NCBI RefSeq assembly: GCF_013409995.1 | Contig: NZ_JACCBX010000001.1 | Span: forward strand, 58,834-122,833 | Length of the DNA stretch: 64,000 nucleotides | Direction: 5' to 3' | Source: Neobacillus driksii | GTDB lineage: Bacteria > Bacillota > Bacilli > Bacillales > Cytobacillaceae | Shown here: in pieces, positions 7,297 to 16,264 of the stretch | Layout: each line of letters starts with the position of its first letter | How positions within the stretch are numbered: position 1 is the first letter of the stretch | Program-made: the position numbers and the translations under genes | The notes under the pieces: model-generated | Databases searched by the model: none | Told to the model about the DNA's origin: nothing | Seen by the model: the letters and a program-made list of their open reading frames with translations, nothing else

Positions 7297-8571
7297 ATGA
7301 AACCAATGACGGCAATCCTTATCGGAGCAGGTGACAGAGGGGTAAGAGCTTACGGGCCTTATGCCTTAGATTATCCGAATGAATTAAAGATTATCGCTGT
7401 GGCCGAGCCGAATCGTGAAAGAAGGACGAAATTTCAGCGAAAACATCAGATCTCCAATGAACATTGTTATGAGTCTTGGGAAGAGGTATTAAACCAAGAT
7501 ACAAAAATTGCAGATATCGCGATTATTTGTACACTTGACCCCCATCACTCTAAGCCGACGATGAAAGCATTAGAAATGGGTTATCATGTTCTCTTGGAAA
7601 AACCGATGTCTCCAGATCCGCTGGAATGCATTGCTATGGAACAAGCGGCCAAAAAGCATAATCGGCAACTTACAATTTGCCATGTCCTAAGGTATACAGA
7701 ATTTTGGGCAGCGATTAAAAAGATTATATCTAAAGGAGAAATCGGAGAGGTCATATCGCTGCAATTAAATGAAAATGTGGAAGTGATGCATATGTCCCAC
7801 AGCTTTGTCCGCGGCAATTGGAATAATAAGGAGAAATCAAGTCCGATGATCCTTCAAAAATCTTGCCACGATATGGATATTATATCGTTTGTCATGGGCA
7901 AAGAGTGTAAACGCGTGAGTTCCTACGGGTCGCTTATGCATTTTAAAGTAGAAAATGCCCCGGCTGGAGCACCGCAAAGATGTTTAGATGGCTGTCCTGC
8001 TGAACAAGATTGTCCATTCCATGCAGGCAGATACTATCTTGGAGAAGGAAAAGGCTGGGCCAAAAAATTCACCGAGGATTATACAAATGAGGGCATAATC
8101 AAAGCATTACAGGAAACACCATATGGAAAATGTGTATACCGCTCAGACAATAATGTAGTTGACCATCAAGTGGTCAACCTGGAGTTTGAAGACGGAGCAA
8201 CCGCGACATTCAGTATGTGTGGCTTTACGAGAGAGCAAACGCGGATCGTGCAAATCATGGGGACAAAAGGAGAAATCCGTGGAAATATGGAGGAAAATAG
8301 TATCTCCATCTATGATTTCCTCACCAAGCATGAAACCGTCATAAAATTTGACACACCTGTTGGCGGACACGGCGGCGGTGATAAAGGAATCATGAGAAAA
8401 TTTCTTCGCGAAATTCAATATGGAAGTAAAAAAGATAGTGTTTCTTCCACATCTGCTTCCGTAAGAAGCCATCTTATGGCATTTGCTGCTGAAGAATCGC
8501 GGTTACATCAAGGGAAATCTATTAATATTGATGATTATTATACTTGTTTAATAGAAAAGGTAGAATCTTAA
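7297..8571 (+). CDS. Gfo/Idh/MocA family NAD(P)-dependent oxidoreductase-like protein, copy 2
   Basis: A 424-residue paralogue of the protein at 148, over 80% identical by eye and exactly the same length. It keeps the GAGDRG dinucleotide motif, the EKPMSPDP motif and the Cys cluster (CLDGCPAEQDCPF). The ATG at 7297 follows GGTAGGAGAG. It lies between the LacI regulator and the sugar ABC importer, so the substrate probably arrives through that importer. Members of this fold can be dehydrogenases or NAD-dependent glycosidases of the GH109 kind; the GalNAc context makes the latter worth testing. Two intact copies suggest dosage selection or diverged substrates. Confidence 0.88.
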   Translation: MKPMTAILIGAGDRGVRAYGPYALDYPNELKIIAVAEPNRERRTKFQRKHQISNEHCYESWEEVLNQDTKIADIAIICTLDPHHSKPTMKALEMGYHVLLEKPMSPDPLECIAMEQAAKKHNRQLTICHVLRYTEFWAAIKKIISKGEIGEVISLQLNENVEVMHMSHSFVRGNWNNKEKSSPMILQKSCHDMDIISFVMGKECKRVSSYGSLMHFKVENAPAGAPQRCLDGCPAEQDCPFHAGRYYLGEGKGWAKKFTEDYTNEGIIKALQETPYGKCVYRSDNNVVDHQVVNLEFEDGATATFSMCGFTREQTRIVQIMGTKGEIRGNMEENSISIYDFLTKHETVIKFDTPVGGHGGGDKGIMRKFLREIQYGSKKDSVSSTSASVRSHLMAFAAEESRLHQGKSINIDDYYTCLIEKVES

Positions 8572-8745
8572 TGTGTTTTAAAAATAGAAAGAGCAATGTT
8601 GTTAAGGGGGTGGTAATCGTTTATTAAAAGATCACGCTATGAGTAATGTAAGGGCTATCAAGGGGGAAATTGTTATTGTTCCATAGTGTTTTAAGAAGTA
8701 TTTTGTTAGAAATCTACTAAACTTTATAGGAGGAAGGGAAACTTA

Positions 8746-9999
8746 ATGAAAAAGTGGCTAATAATGCTTTTAACTGTCATGTTAGGATTACTTGGGTTAG
8801 CAGGATGTAGTAATGGCGAAACGACATCAGGTGACGCAAAAGATGATAAGGTTGAAATTACCTATGGGGTATGGGGAAAAGCACAGGTTCCTGTCATAAA
8901 TGATGTTATTAAATTGTTTAATGAAAAACACCCAAATATTAAGGTGAAAGTTGAACTAACTCCATATGGTCAATACTTTCAAAAGCTTGAAACAGCAGCA
9001 ACAGGTGGTGCAATGCCTGATGTTCTTTGGATGAATGGCCCTCATATTGCTCAGTATGCTGAGGGGAAGGTAATTATCCCACTTAATGATCTAATAAAAA
9101 AAGACAATTATAGCTTAGACAACTATCCGAAGTCATTGGTTGATCTTTACACTGTCGATGGAAAAGTATATGGAATTCCAAAAGACTTTGATACAACAGG
9201 TTTGTTTTATAATAAAAAAATATTTGATGAAGCAGGTATACCGTATCCAGACGATACTTGGGATTGGAATAAATTAAAGGAAGTGGCCGAAAAGCTAACT
9301 AATAAGGATAAAGGAATTTGGGGCTTTGGAGCAATGATGGAAAATCAAGGTGGATATTATGACTTGATTTGGCAAAATGGCGGTCATATTCTTTCGAAGG
9401 ATGGTAAACAGGTTGGATTTGATACTCCAGAGGCTATTGAGGCTCTAAAATATAATATTAGTTTCATTAAGGAAGGACTATCACCTACACTGGCTCAAAT
9501 GACAGAAACAGCAGCTTCTGAATTATTCATTTCAGGAAAACTTGCCATGAAGTTAGATGGTTCATATATGGTGCCAGATTATAGAGTTAATCCAGACATA
9601 GACGTTACCATCCCACCAAAAGGAAAGAATCGTGCAGTTTCTATTCATGGTCTGTCCAATGTAATTGCTGCCAACACAAAACATAAAGATGCTGCATGGA
9701 CATTTGTGAAGTTTCTAGGTTCAAAAGAAGTTGCTGAAGAGTTTGCAAAAAGTGGCGTGGTTATTCCTGCATATAACGGTTCACAGGACATGTGGTTGAA
9801 ATCCGTACCGAATATGAACCTTCAGGTATTTATTGATGCTTTAGAATATTCCAACCCACTACCAAGTGTGAAAAGTACTGGAGAGATCTGGCAGTATGAA
9901 ACGGATGTTCTTAAGAAGGCTTGGGCCGGGGAAGAAAGTGTAGAAGATGCCGTAAAAGAATTATCGAAAAAGGCAAATGAGGCGTTATCTAAGAATTAA
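8746..9999 (+). CDS. Sugar ABC transporter solute-binding lipoprotein (family 1)
   Basis: A 417-residue extracellular binding protein. The signal peptide ends in the lipobox LAGC with the lipidated cysteine at residue 21, followed by a short polar linker and a family 1 solute-binding fold. The ATG at 8746 follows AGGAGG. Two permease genes follow after an attenuator-like hairpin. By context it should bind mono- or oligosaccharides from the lyase reaction. Imported sugar would be unphosphorylated, which explains the ROK kinase downstream. Confidence 0.92.
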   Translation: MKKWLIMLLTVMLGLLGLAGCSNGETTSGDAKDDKVEITYGVWGKAQVPVINDVIKLFNEKHPNIKVKVELTPYGQYFQKLETAATGGAMPDVLWMNGPHIAQYAEGKVIIPLNDLIKKDNYSLDNYPKSLVDLYTVDGKVYGIPKDFDTTGLFYNKKIFDEAGIPYPDDTWDWNKLKEVAEKLTNKDKGIWGFGAMMENQGGYYDLIWQNGGHILSKDGKQVGFDTPEAIEALKYNISFIKEGLSPTLAQMTETAASELFISGKLAMKLDGSYMVPDYRVNPDIDVTIPPKGKNRAVSIHGLSNVIAANTKHKDAAWTFVKFLGSKEVAEEFAKSGVVIPAYNGSQDMWLKSVPNMNLQVFIDALEYSNPLPSVKSTGEIWQYETDVLKKAWAGEESVEDAVKELSKKANEALSKN

Positions 10000-10006
10000 A
10001 AAAATT

Positions 10007-10039
10007 GAAGAGGAGAATTTAGTTCTTCTCTTCTTTTTT
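10007..10039 (+). terminator. Attenuator-like terminator between binding protein and permeases
   Basis: GAAGAGGAGAA (10007-10017) pairs with TTCTTCTCTTC (10023-10033) with one wobble pair, followed by six T. Its position between the binding-protein gene and the first permease would give the usual excess of binding protein over permease. Confidence 0.8.
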
Positions 10040-10058
10040 CTAAAAAGGAGGGAATATA

Positions 10059-11006
10059 GTGAAGGAACTTCCTCTACAGGTCGAAGTGAAATCGAAAAAA
10101 GTTTTTAAGGTTTCAAACTTGACGAAAACAAGGAAACGATCCGATTATTTTTGGGCTTATCTCATGATTGCTCCAACCATGCTAGGCTTGTTTATTTTCT
10201 ACCTATGGCCAATCGTTCAGACCTTTTATTTTAGTTTCACCGAATGGGGAGCATTTGGACAATATGAGTGGACGGGGTTAGATAATTATAAGCGGATGCT
10301 TGAGGATACAAATTTGATAAAATCGTTTAAGAATACGGGGATTTATATTATTTTTACTGTCCCAATCGGGATATTCTTATCAATACTTGTAGCGGTACTC
10401 TTAAATCAGAACATTAAGGGGAAATCTGTTTATCGCACATTGTATTTTTTACCCGTTATTACCATGCCCGCTGCCATCGCCATGGTTTGGAAATGGCTTT
10501 ATAATTCTGATTTTGGTCTACTAAACTACCTTTTATCCTTATTCGGAATCAAGGGTCCGCAGTGGGCAAGTGATCCGAAAATTGCCTTATATTCGATTAT
10601 TGTAGTAGGCATCTGGAGTGGCATTGGTTATAACATGGTCATTTTCCTTTCGGGACTACAAGGGATTCCAAAGACGTATTATGAAGCAGCAGAAATGGAT
10701 GGAGCAGGGCCATTCCGAGTGTTCTTTACAATTACCATGCCGCTGCTCTCCCCAGTCATTTTCTTTGTTAGTATTATGTCTTTAATTGGGGCATTTCAAG
10801 TGTTTGATTTAATTTTCATGATGATTGGAAAAAGCAGTACAGCCTTGGAAAATACGCAATCGATTGTTTATTTATTTTATCAGCATGCGTTTGTATTAAA
10901 CGATAAGGGATATGCAGCAGCGATCGCGGTTCTCTTATTAATTGTTATCCTGATTATCACAGCAATACAAATGGTCTTACAGAAAAAATGGGTTCATTAT
11001 GATTAA
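10059..11006 (+). CDS. Sugar ABC transporter permease (MalF/UgpA type)
   Basis: A 315-residue inner-membrane permease with six predicted membrane segments after a cytoplasmic N-terminal extension of about 35 residues. The EAA loop that contacts the ATPase is visible as EAAEMDGAGPFRVFFTITMP near residue 210. The GTG start at 10059 follows AAAGGAGGG. It pairs with the permease 14 bases downstream. No ATPase gene is in the operon, so a shared MsmX-like ATPase encoded elsewhere is expected, as in other Bacillus carbohydrate importers. Confidence 0.93.
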   Translation: MKELPLQVEVKSKKVFKVSNLTKTRKRSDYFWAYLMIAPTMLGLFIFYLWPIVQTFYFSFTEWGAFGQYEWTGLDNYKRMLEDTNLIKSFKNTGIYIIFTVPIGIFLSILVAVLLNQNIKGKSVYRTLYFLPVITMPAAIAMVWKWLYNSDFGLLNYLLSLFGIKGPQWASDPKIALYSIIVVGIWSGIGYNMVIFLSGLQGIPKTYYEAAEMDGAGPFRVFFTITMPLLSPVIFFVSIMSLIGAFQVFDLIFMMIGKSSTALENTQSIVYLFYQHAFVLNDKGYAAAIAVLLLIVILIITAIQMVLQKKWVHYD

Positions 11007-11020
11007 AGGAGGGAGATTCA

Positions 11021-11854
11021 TTGGAAAGAACGAGACAGCTTTTGACTAGTAAAACATTCCTTATCCATTTAGTCCTCATTGTTGGATCGGTGGCAATGGT
11101 CGTACCTTTTTTATGGATGATCTTAACCTCATTAAAGACCTATGCCGAGTCTATTCAGGTTCCACCAGTGATTATTCCGGAAGATTTCCAATGGGGGAAT
11201 TACAAAGAGGTTTTTGGACTGCTGCCTTTTTTCAAATTTATGTATAATACCGTTATTGTTACGGTCTTAAGAACAGTCGGGCAATTGTTTCTCTGTTCGT
11301 TGGCTGCCTATGCTTTTGCCCGAATTGAATTTCCGGGCAGGAATATTTTGTTTATCCTGGCGTTATCTGTTCTAATGGTTCCTGGGCAAGTGTTTTTGTT
11401 GCCTCAATATATGATTATGGTGAAATTGGGTTGGTTGAATTCATTGCAAGCTGTCATTGTCCCTGGATTGTTTAGCGCCTTCGGTACATTCCTGCTGCGT
11501 CAATTCTTTATGGGGCTCCCAAAAGAACTAGAAGAGGCAGCTAGACTGGATGGCTGCAATCACTTCCAAATTTATTGGAAGATAATGCTACCCCTTGCGA
11601 AACCTGGTTTGATTGCATTAGGTATTTTCACTACTCTTTGGAGTTGGAATGAACTAATGTGGCCAATGATTGTGAATAGTTCTCCAGAATCTATGACACT
11701 TTCTGCCGGATTGTCATCGCTCCAAGGTCAATATTTAACCAACTATCCGATCCTAATGGCTGGATCCTTTTTAGCTATCCTGCCAATGTTGATTTTATTC
11801 ATCATCCTGCAAAAACAATTTATTGAAGGAATTGCTGTAACAGGCGGAAAATAA
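11021..11854 (+). CDS. Sugar ABC transporter permease (MalG/UgpE type)
   Basis: A 277-residue permease with six membrane segments and the EAA loop EAARLDGCNHFQIYWKIMLP near residue 170. The TTG at 11021 is used because AAAGGAGGG ends a few bases upstream and the protein then begins at the expected N-terminus. It completes the importer with the protein at 10059. Confidence 0.93.
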   Translation: MERTRQLLTSKTFLIHLVLIVGSVAMVVPFLWMILTSLKTYAESIQVPPVIIPEDFQWGNYKEVFGLLPFFKFMYNTVIVTVLRTVGQLFLCSLAAYAFARIEFPGRNILFILALSVLMVPGQVFLLPQYMIMVKLGWLNSLQAVIVPGLFSAFGTFLLRQFFMGLPKELEEAARLDGCNHFQIYWKIMLPLAKPGLIALGIFTTLWSWNELMWPMIVNSSPESMTLSAGLSSLQGQYLTNYPILMAGSFLAILPMLILFIILQKQFIEGIAVTGGK

Positions 11855-11906
11855 ATAGGTAAGTTCCTTGTTTAAGGTTAAGCAATCATTATTTAAGGGG
11901 GATTCG

Positions 11907-12767
11907 ATGAGTACAAATAAACCTCTGTTTTCATTTTTTGTTATTAGCGATATCCAGTTAACTTGCCAAAACGAAATTTCACATCAAAAATTTGCCCATG
12001 CTTTACGGGATTTGCATGAAATAGATTTAGATGCCTCAGCTTTAATTATTAATGGTGATTTAGTTGATGATGGGAAGGCAGAAAGTTATAAAAAAATCAG
12101 GGAGATTTTGGATAACGGGCCACATCCAAAGGACGTTTTTTTCACAATAGGAAACCATGAATTCTTTAAAAACGATGGTAATGAACCTTCAATAGGCCGA
12201 TTTTTAGCGTTTAGTCATCTCGAAAAAGTTTATTACGATAAAGAAATAGGTAATCATACCTTCCTATTTTTAGGAACAGAAAGCTGGGGACCTATTGGAA
12301 GTCCTACGAAAGATTCAGCTGTCTTAAGCGATGAACAAATCAATTGGTTAAAAGGAAAAATAGATAAGTCGAAACATGATACGAAACCAGTTTTTGTTTT
12401 TTTGCATCAGCCTATACCATTTACTTTATTTGGAACAGATATAGAATACTATCAAAATAGTATTATTCAAGATCAGGATTTATTGAATATTTTATCAGGC
12501 TGTAAAAACGTATTCTATTTTTCAGGACATTCCCATTTTGATCTTCGTTTTCCAAAGATGTTTGTAGATACGCCTTTTAATATGATAAACACAGGTGCTG
12601 TATATAATACATGGGGACCTGATGGAGCAGGAGGAGAAACGGTTATCGATTCATTTGGAAGTCAGGGATTATATATACAAGTATTTAAGGATCGGGTATT
12701 CATTTTGGGGCGGGATTTTACGAATAAGCAATGGATTCAAGAATATCAATTAAACATCGAATATTAA
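11907..12767 (+). CDS. Calcineurin-like metallophosphoesterase
   Basis: A 286-residue protein with metallophosphoesterase signatures: ISDIQL near the start (a Gln in place of the usual His of D-x-H), GDLVDDG, GNHE, HQP and GHSHFDLR. There is no signal peptide, so it is probably cytoplasmic. The ATG at 11907 follows AAGGGGGAT; the frame extends upstream to a TTG at 11868 without a ribosome site. It is the fourth gene after the binding protein and may remove phosphate (or another ester) from an imported sugar derivative. The family is too broad for a substrate call. Confidence 0.8.
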   Translation: MSTNKPLFSFFVISDIQLTCQNEISHQKFAHALRDLHEIDLDASALIINGDLVDDGKAESYKKIREILDNGPHPKDVFFTIGNHEFFKNDGNEPSIGRFLAFSHLEKVYYDKEIGNHTFLFLGTESWGPIGSPTKDSAVLSDEQINWLKGKIDKSKHDTKPVFVFLHQPIPFTLFGTDIEYYQNSIIQDQDLLNILSGCKNVFYFSGHSHFDLRFPKMFVDTPFNMINTGAVYNTWGPDGAGGETVIDSFGSQGLYIQVFKDRVFILGRDFTNKQWIQEYQLNIEY

Positions 12768-12803
12768 CTTTTTTGGTCTATAAAGAAGGGAATAACACAT
12801 CTG

Positions 12804-14033
12804 ATGATTGAAGATACTCCTTCAAAAAAACCTATTGTTGTCATTGCTCTGGTCACGGCTGTTTGTTTATTGGGAAATGAGATGCTGTTTATTGTTCTTC
12901 CTATTTATTGGGAATTTTTTGGTCTAAACTCCCTTTGGCAGGTTGGGATCCTATTATCCGCGAATCGGATTATTAGAATTCCACTTAACTCATTAGTCGG
13001 GTTTTGCTATCAAAGGACCAGCAAACGAAAAGGTTTAATGATTGCTGTCATTTTGGCAGTTATTTCGACATTTTCCTATGGTGTATTAAAAGGATTTTGG
13101 CTGCTTTTATTTGCTCGGTGCATATGGGGAATATCGTGGTCATTTTTTCGATTAGGCGGGTATTTAACGATTATTTCTTGCTCCGACTCCAAAACAAGAG
13201 GACAATATGTCGGTTTATATAACGGACTTTGGGGACTTGGAACATTATTCGGGATGTTACTAGGCGGATTTTTTTCTGATCTTATTGGCATTCAGACAGT
13301 GACTACTTTGTTTTCAGTTATGGGTGCTTGCAGTCTTCCGTTTATTGTAAAACATGTTCCCAACACAAAGACAATCGAAGTAAGGAAAAATTTTGATAAG
13401 AAAAACACCTTGGTCATATGGAAAGATAAAAGAGTAGTATCAGCTTTTATTACCGGTTTAGTAGTTGCTTTTGCTGTATATGGAGTTTTTACTTCCACTT
13501 TTAGTAAAATAGTGGAATTTCATATTGATCAAAAAATGGTTATATTAGGATTTTCAATAGGTGCAGCATCATTGACAGGTATATTTCAGGCTATTCGAAC
13601 AGGTTGGGAACCCTTCCTTGCACCTTATCTTGGAAAATGTTCCGACCTAAAGTGGGGGAGAATCCCTATTTTAATTTTAGGATTGTTAACGGCTTCATTA
13701 TGCTTCGCAGTTTTCCCTTTAGATTTATCTGTAGGTTTATTTATAGGAATGATATTGCTGTTCCAGTTAACGTCAACCTTATTAATAACAATGAGTGACA
13801 CGATTGCAGCAGACCTCACAGAAAGCCAATCACACGTAACAATCATTGCATTATATACATTATTTTCAGATGTTGGTGCTGCCCTAGGACCTTTAATTAG
13901 TTTTATTATAATGGATGAATTTGGAGTTAAATGGAGTTATTGGCTAACAAGTTTCATAATCCTGCCCCTGGGTATATATTGGATTATTTGTTTTAAAAAA
14001 GAACAACCAAAAAGAATCTATATGTCGGGTTGA
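12804..14033 (+). CDS. MFS transporter
   Basis: A 409-residue major facilitator with about 12 hydrophobic segments and a basic loop near the middle. The ATG at 12804 follows a weak AGAAGGGA. It closes the operon that begins with the binding protein and ends at a strong terminator. Function could be sugar or metabolite efflux; no specificity motif is recognised. It is more AT-rich than its neighbours. Confidence 0.82.
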   Translation: MIEDTPSKKPIVVIALVTAVCLLGNEMLFIVLPIYWEFFGLNSLWQVGILLSANRIIRIPLNSLVGFCYQRTSKRKGLMIAVILAVISTFSYGVLKGFWLLLFARCIWGISWSFFRLGGYLTIISCSDSKTRGQYVGLYNGLWGLGTLFGMLLGGFFSDLIGIQTVTTLFSVMGACSLPFIVKHVPNTKTIEVRKNFDKKNTLVIWKDKRVVSAFITGLVVAFAVYGVFTSTFSKIVEFHIDQKMVILGFSIGAASLTGIFQAIRTGWEPFLAPYLGKCSDLKWGRIPILILGLLTASLCFAVFPLDLSVGLFIGMILLFQLTSTLLITMSDTIAADLTESQSHVTIIALYTLFSDVGAALGPLISFIIMDEFGVKWSYWLTSFIILPLGIYWIICFKKEQPKRIYMSG

Positions 14034-14090
14034 CCCAACAAGTAGGTTTGATATAAAATAATTAATAATTAGATTGTATGTGTGGTTTGG

Positions 14091-14122
14091 AAACTCATAG
14101 TATTTTGACTATGAGTTTTTAT
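14091..14122 (+). terminator. Terminator after the MFS gene
   Basis: AAACTCATAGT (14091-14101) and ACTATGAGTTT (14108-14118) form an 11-bp perfect stem with a T tail. The stem is nearly the same as the gntR terminator at 5876. Confidence 0.88.
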
Positions 14123-14129
14123 TGAATAA

Positions 14130-14147
14130 TACTTGTACCAACAACCC
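14130..14147 (-). promoter_or_regulatory. Operator-like site before the GalNAc operon
   Basis: On the minus strand this reads GGGTTGTTGGTACAAGTA, differing from the gntR promoter site (5069-5086) at only two positions. It lies about 45 bases before the ROK kinase start, suggesting that the GntR regulator at 5138 controls the whole GalNAc operon. A weaker relative (GGGTTGA, four bases, ACAAGTA) overlaps the MFS stop at 14027-14044. Confidence 0.55.
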
Positions 14148-14192
14148 ATCTATATGATAGGTTGACATAATATTAATTAGAGGTGCAGAAAA

Positions 14193-15062
14193 ATGAAAAA
14201 GGCCATCGGGATTGATATAGGCGGGACAAAGATTGCAGCCGGAATCATTTCGGAATCGGGAGAATTGCTTCACCAGCAGGAAGTGAAAAGTGATCCTTCC
14301 GACCGAGAAAGTATGTTTAAACAAGTAGTAACAGCGGTAGAACAAGTTCTTAAAGGAACATTGTTGTCAGAGATTGAAGGTATCGGCGCCGGGGTACCAG
14401 GAAAAGTTGATCGCGAGAACGGTATCGCTATTTTTCAAAACAATTTGCCTTGGCAGCAGTTTCCGATTGCCGCACGATTACGGGAACAATTTGGCGCCAA
14501 GCCAATCACCATTGACAACGATGTCTATATGGCCGCATTTGCCGAGTGGAAAACGACACAAGGCCAAATGAATGAAACCTTTGTTTACGTGACGATCAGT
14601 ACAGGTATCTCCTGTTGTATCATCCATAATGGTTTCTTTTTGAGAGGAGCCGGATTCGCCGGTGAGTTGGGGTTGATTCCGGTTCTTTCGAAAGAGGGCA
14701 ATGAACGGCTGGAAAAAATCGCTGCCGGTCCAGGGATTCAGAATATAGCGGGGATTCCAACCAAGGATGTTTTTACTGGATATGTAAACGGGTCAAAGGA
14801 ATTCCAGTCCATTATCGATGAGGCGGCCAATCATTTAGCACAAGGGCTCTATTCCATTTCTAGTTTAATAGATCCGCACAAAATGGTATTTGGCGGCAGT
14901 GTCATCGTGAATAATCCTTTTCTGCTTGAGTTAATCAAAGAAAAGCTAAAAACCTATCAAATTTCTGAACAGCAGCACCTATTAGACCAAATGAGCATCA
15001 GTACACTGGCGCAAAATAATGGGGTTGTTGGTGCAGGATTGCGAGTATTCGAGAGAATCTAA
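14193..15062 (+). CDS. ROK family sugar kinase, probably GalNAc (amino sugar) kinase
   Basis: A 289-residue kinase with the N-terminal phosphate motif GIDIGGTKIAAG (residues 5-16), the sugar-binding DNDVYMAA and GAGFAGELG segments. The usual ROK zinc motif CxCGxxGC is absent; the region after GELG runs straight into IPVLSKEGN. It heads an operon encoding the complete GalNAc-6-P to triose pathway, so it should phosphorylate the sugar brought in by the ABC importer. The ATG at 14193 follows AGAGGTG. GalNAc specificity is inferred from context. Confidence 0.85.
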   Translation: MKKAIGIDIGGTKIAAGIISESGELLHQQEVKSDPSDRESMFKQVVTAVEQVLKGTLLSEIEGIGAGVPGKVDRENGIAIFQNNLPWQQFPIAARLREQFGAKPITIDNDVYMAAFAEWKTTQGQMNETFVYVTISTGISCCIIHNGFFLRGAGFAGELGLIPVLSKEGNERLEKIAAGPGIQNIAGIPTKDVFTGYVNGSKEFQSIIDEAANHLAQGLYSISSLIDPHKMVFGGSVIVNNPFLLELIKEKLKTYQISEQQHLLDQMSISTLAQNNGVVGAGLRVFERI

Positions 15063-15078
15063 TAAGGAGTGAGTGGTT

Positions 15079-16245
15079 ATGTTTACATTAAGCAGTGAAA
15101 AATTAGTGCCATTAGGTGCATCGGTCACAACGGCAGAAATAAAACAACAGCCAGAGCTATGGGGTGAAGCCTATGCCTTGTTTACAGAAAAAAGCAGAGA
15201 GATAGAAGAGTTTTTCCTGAAATTATCAATGAAGCACGCCAGGGTTCGAGTCATTTTTACAGGCGCTGGGACATCTGCTTATGTCGGTGAAACTGTCACA
15301 CCTTATCTAAAAGGAAAAATTGATGAAAACAAGTGGGAAATGCTAAGTATTCCGACGACCGATTTGGTGTCAAATCCTTATCAGTTTTTAAAAGCTGATT
15401 TTCCAACATTACTGGTTTCGTTTGCTAGAAGTGGCAACAGCCCGGAAAGTGTGGCCGCCGTACAATTAGCTGAGCAAATTGTAACCGACTTGTATCAGTT
15501 GACGATTACATGTGCGAAGGATGGTAAATTAGCACAACTGGCAAAAGGTGATGAGAATCATTTATTACTATTGATGCCTGAGAAATCGAATGATCAGGGA
15601 TTTGCCATGACCGGAAGTTATACTTGCATGGCGTTAACAGCCTTACTTGTTTTTGATCCTTTGTCAGTGGAAGAGAAAGGGTCAATCGTGAAAACCATTT
15701 GTCAAATGGGTGAAAGTGTCATTCGAAGGGAAGAAGCCATTCAAGAAATAATTGATTGTCATTTTGACAGAATCATTTACCTAGGGTCTGGCAGTTTAGA
15801 AGGATTAGCAAGAGAATCGCAATTAAAAATACTAGAGTTAACCGCGGGAAAAATAGTCACCGCCTATGATTCACCGTTGGGGTTCCGCCACGGCCCTAAA
15901 TCCTTTGTCAATGAAAAATCATTGGTGTTTGTATTTGTTTCTAACCATCCCTATACACGTAAATACGATTTAGATATTTTAAAAGAAATGCAGCAGGATA
16001 ACATTGCCAGCTACATTTGTGCCATCGGTGTGGATGGAGAAATCAATTATGATGGGAACACATTCTCATTTGGCAGCGAGGCCGGGTCCATACCAGATGC
16101 ATACTTGGCATTACCTTTTGTCATGATTGGACAAACAATTTCTTTGCTGACTTCGATAAAGGTTGGTAATACGCCAGATACCCCATCTCCGACAGGAACG
16201 GTAAACCGGGTTGTTAAAGGCGTAACGATTTACGAATATCAGTAA
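15079..16245 (+). CDS. agaS: SIS-domain galactosamine-6-phosphate deaminase/isomerase
   Basis: A 388-residue protein with two sugar-isomerase (SIS) domains. Visible motifs are FTGAGTSAYVGE (first SIS domain), SFARSGNSPES, and YLGSGSLEGLARESQLKILELTAGK (second domain, split here only by description). It is the AgaS type, converting galactosamine-6-P to tagatose-6-P and ammonia. ATG 15079 is chosen because AAGGAG lies 9 bases before it; a GTG at 15073 would be too close. Gene order kinase, agaS, deacetylase, lacC, lacD fits the role. Confidence 0.9.
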   Translation: MFTLSSEKLVPLGASVTTAEIKQQPELWGEAYALFTEKSREIEEFFLKLSMKHARVRVIFTGAGTSAYVGETVTPYLKGKIDENKWEMLSIPTTDLVSNPYQFLKADFPTLLVSFARSGNSPESVAAVQLAEQIVTDLYQLTITCAKDGKLAQLAKGDENHLLLLMPEKSNDQGFAMTGSYTCMALTALLVFDPLSVEEKGSIVKTICQMGESVIRREEAIQEIIDCHFDRIIYLGSGSLEGLARESQLKILELTAGKIVTAYDSPLGFRHGPKSFVNEKSLVFVFVSNHPYTRKYDLDILKEMQQDNIASYICAIGVDGEINYDGNTFSFGSEAGSIPDAYLALPFVMIGQTISLLTSIKVGNTPDTPSPTGTVNRVVKGVTIYEYQ

Positions 16246-16264
16246 CATGATAGGGGAAATAGGC

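Noticed and set aside
11907..12767. Specific phosphodiesterase (for example cAMP type)
   Set aside because: Only general metallophosphoesterase motifs are visible and the first His is replaced by Gln.
14027..14044. Fourth GntR operator (GGGTTGA, four bases, ACAAGTA)
   Set aside because: It overlaps the end of the MFS coding region and lacks the central GTAC, so it may be chance; mentioned only as a weak relative.
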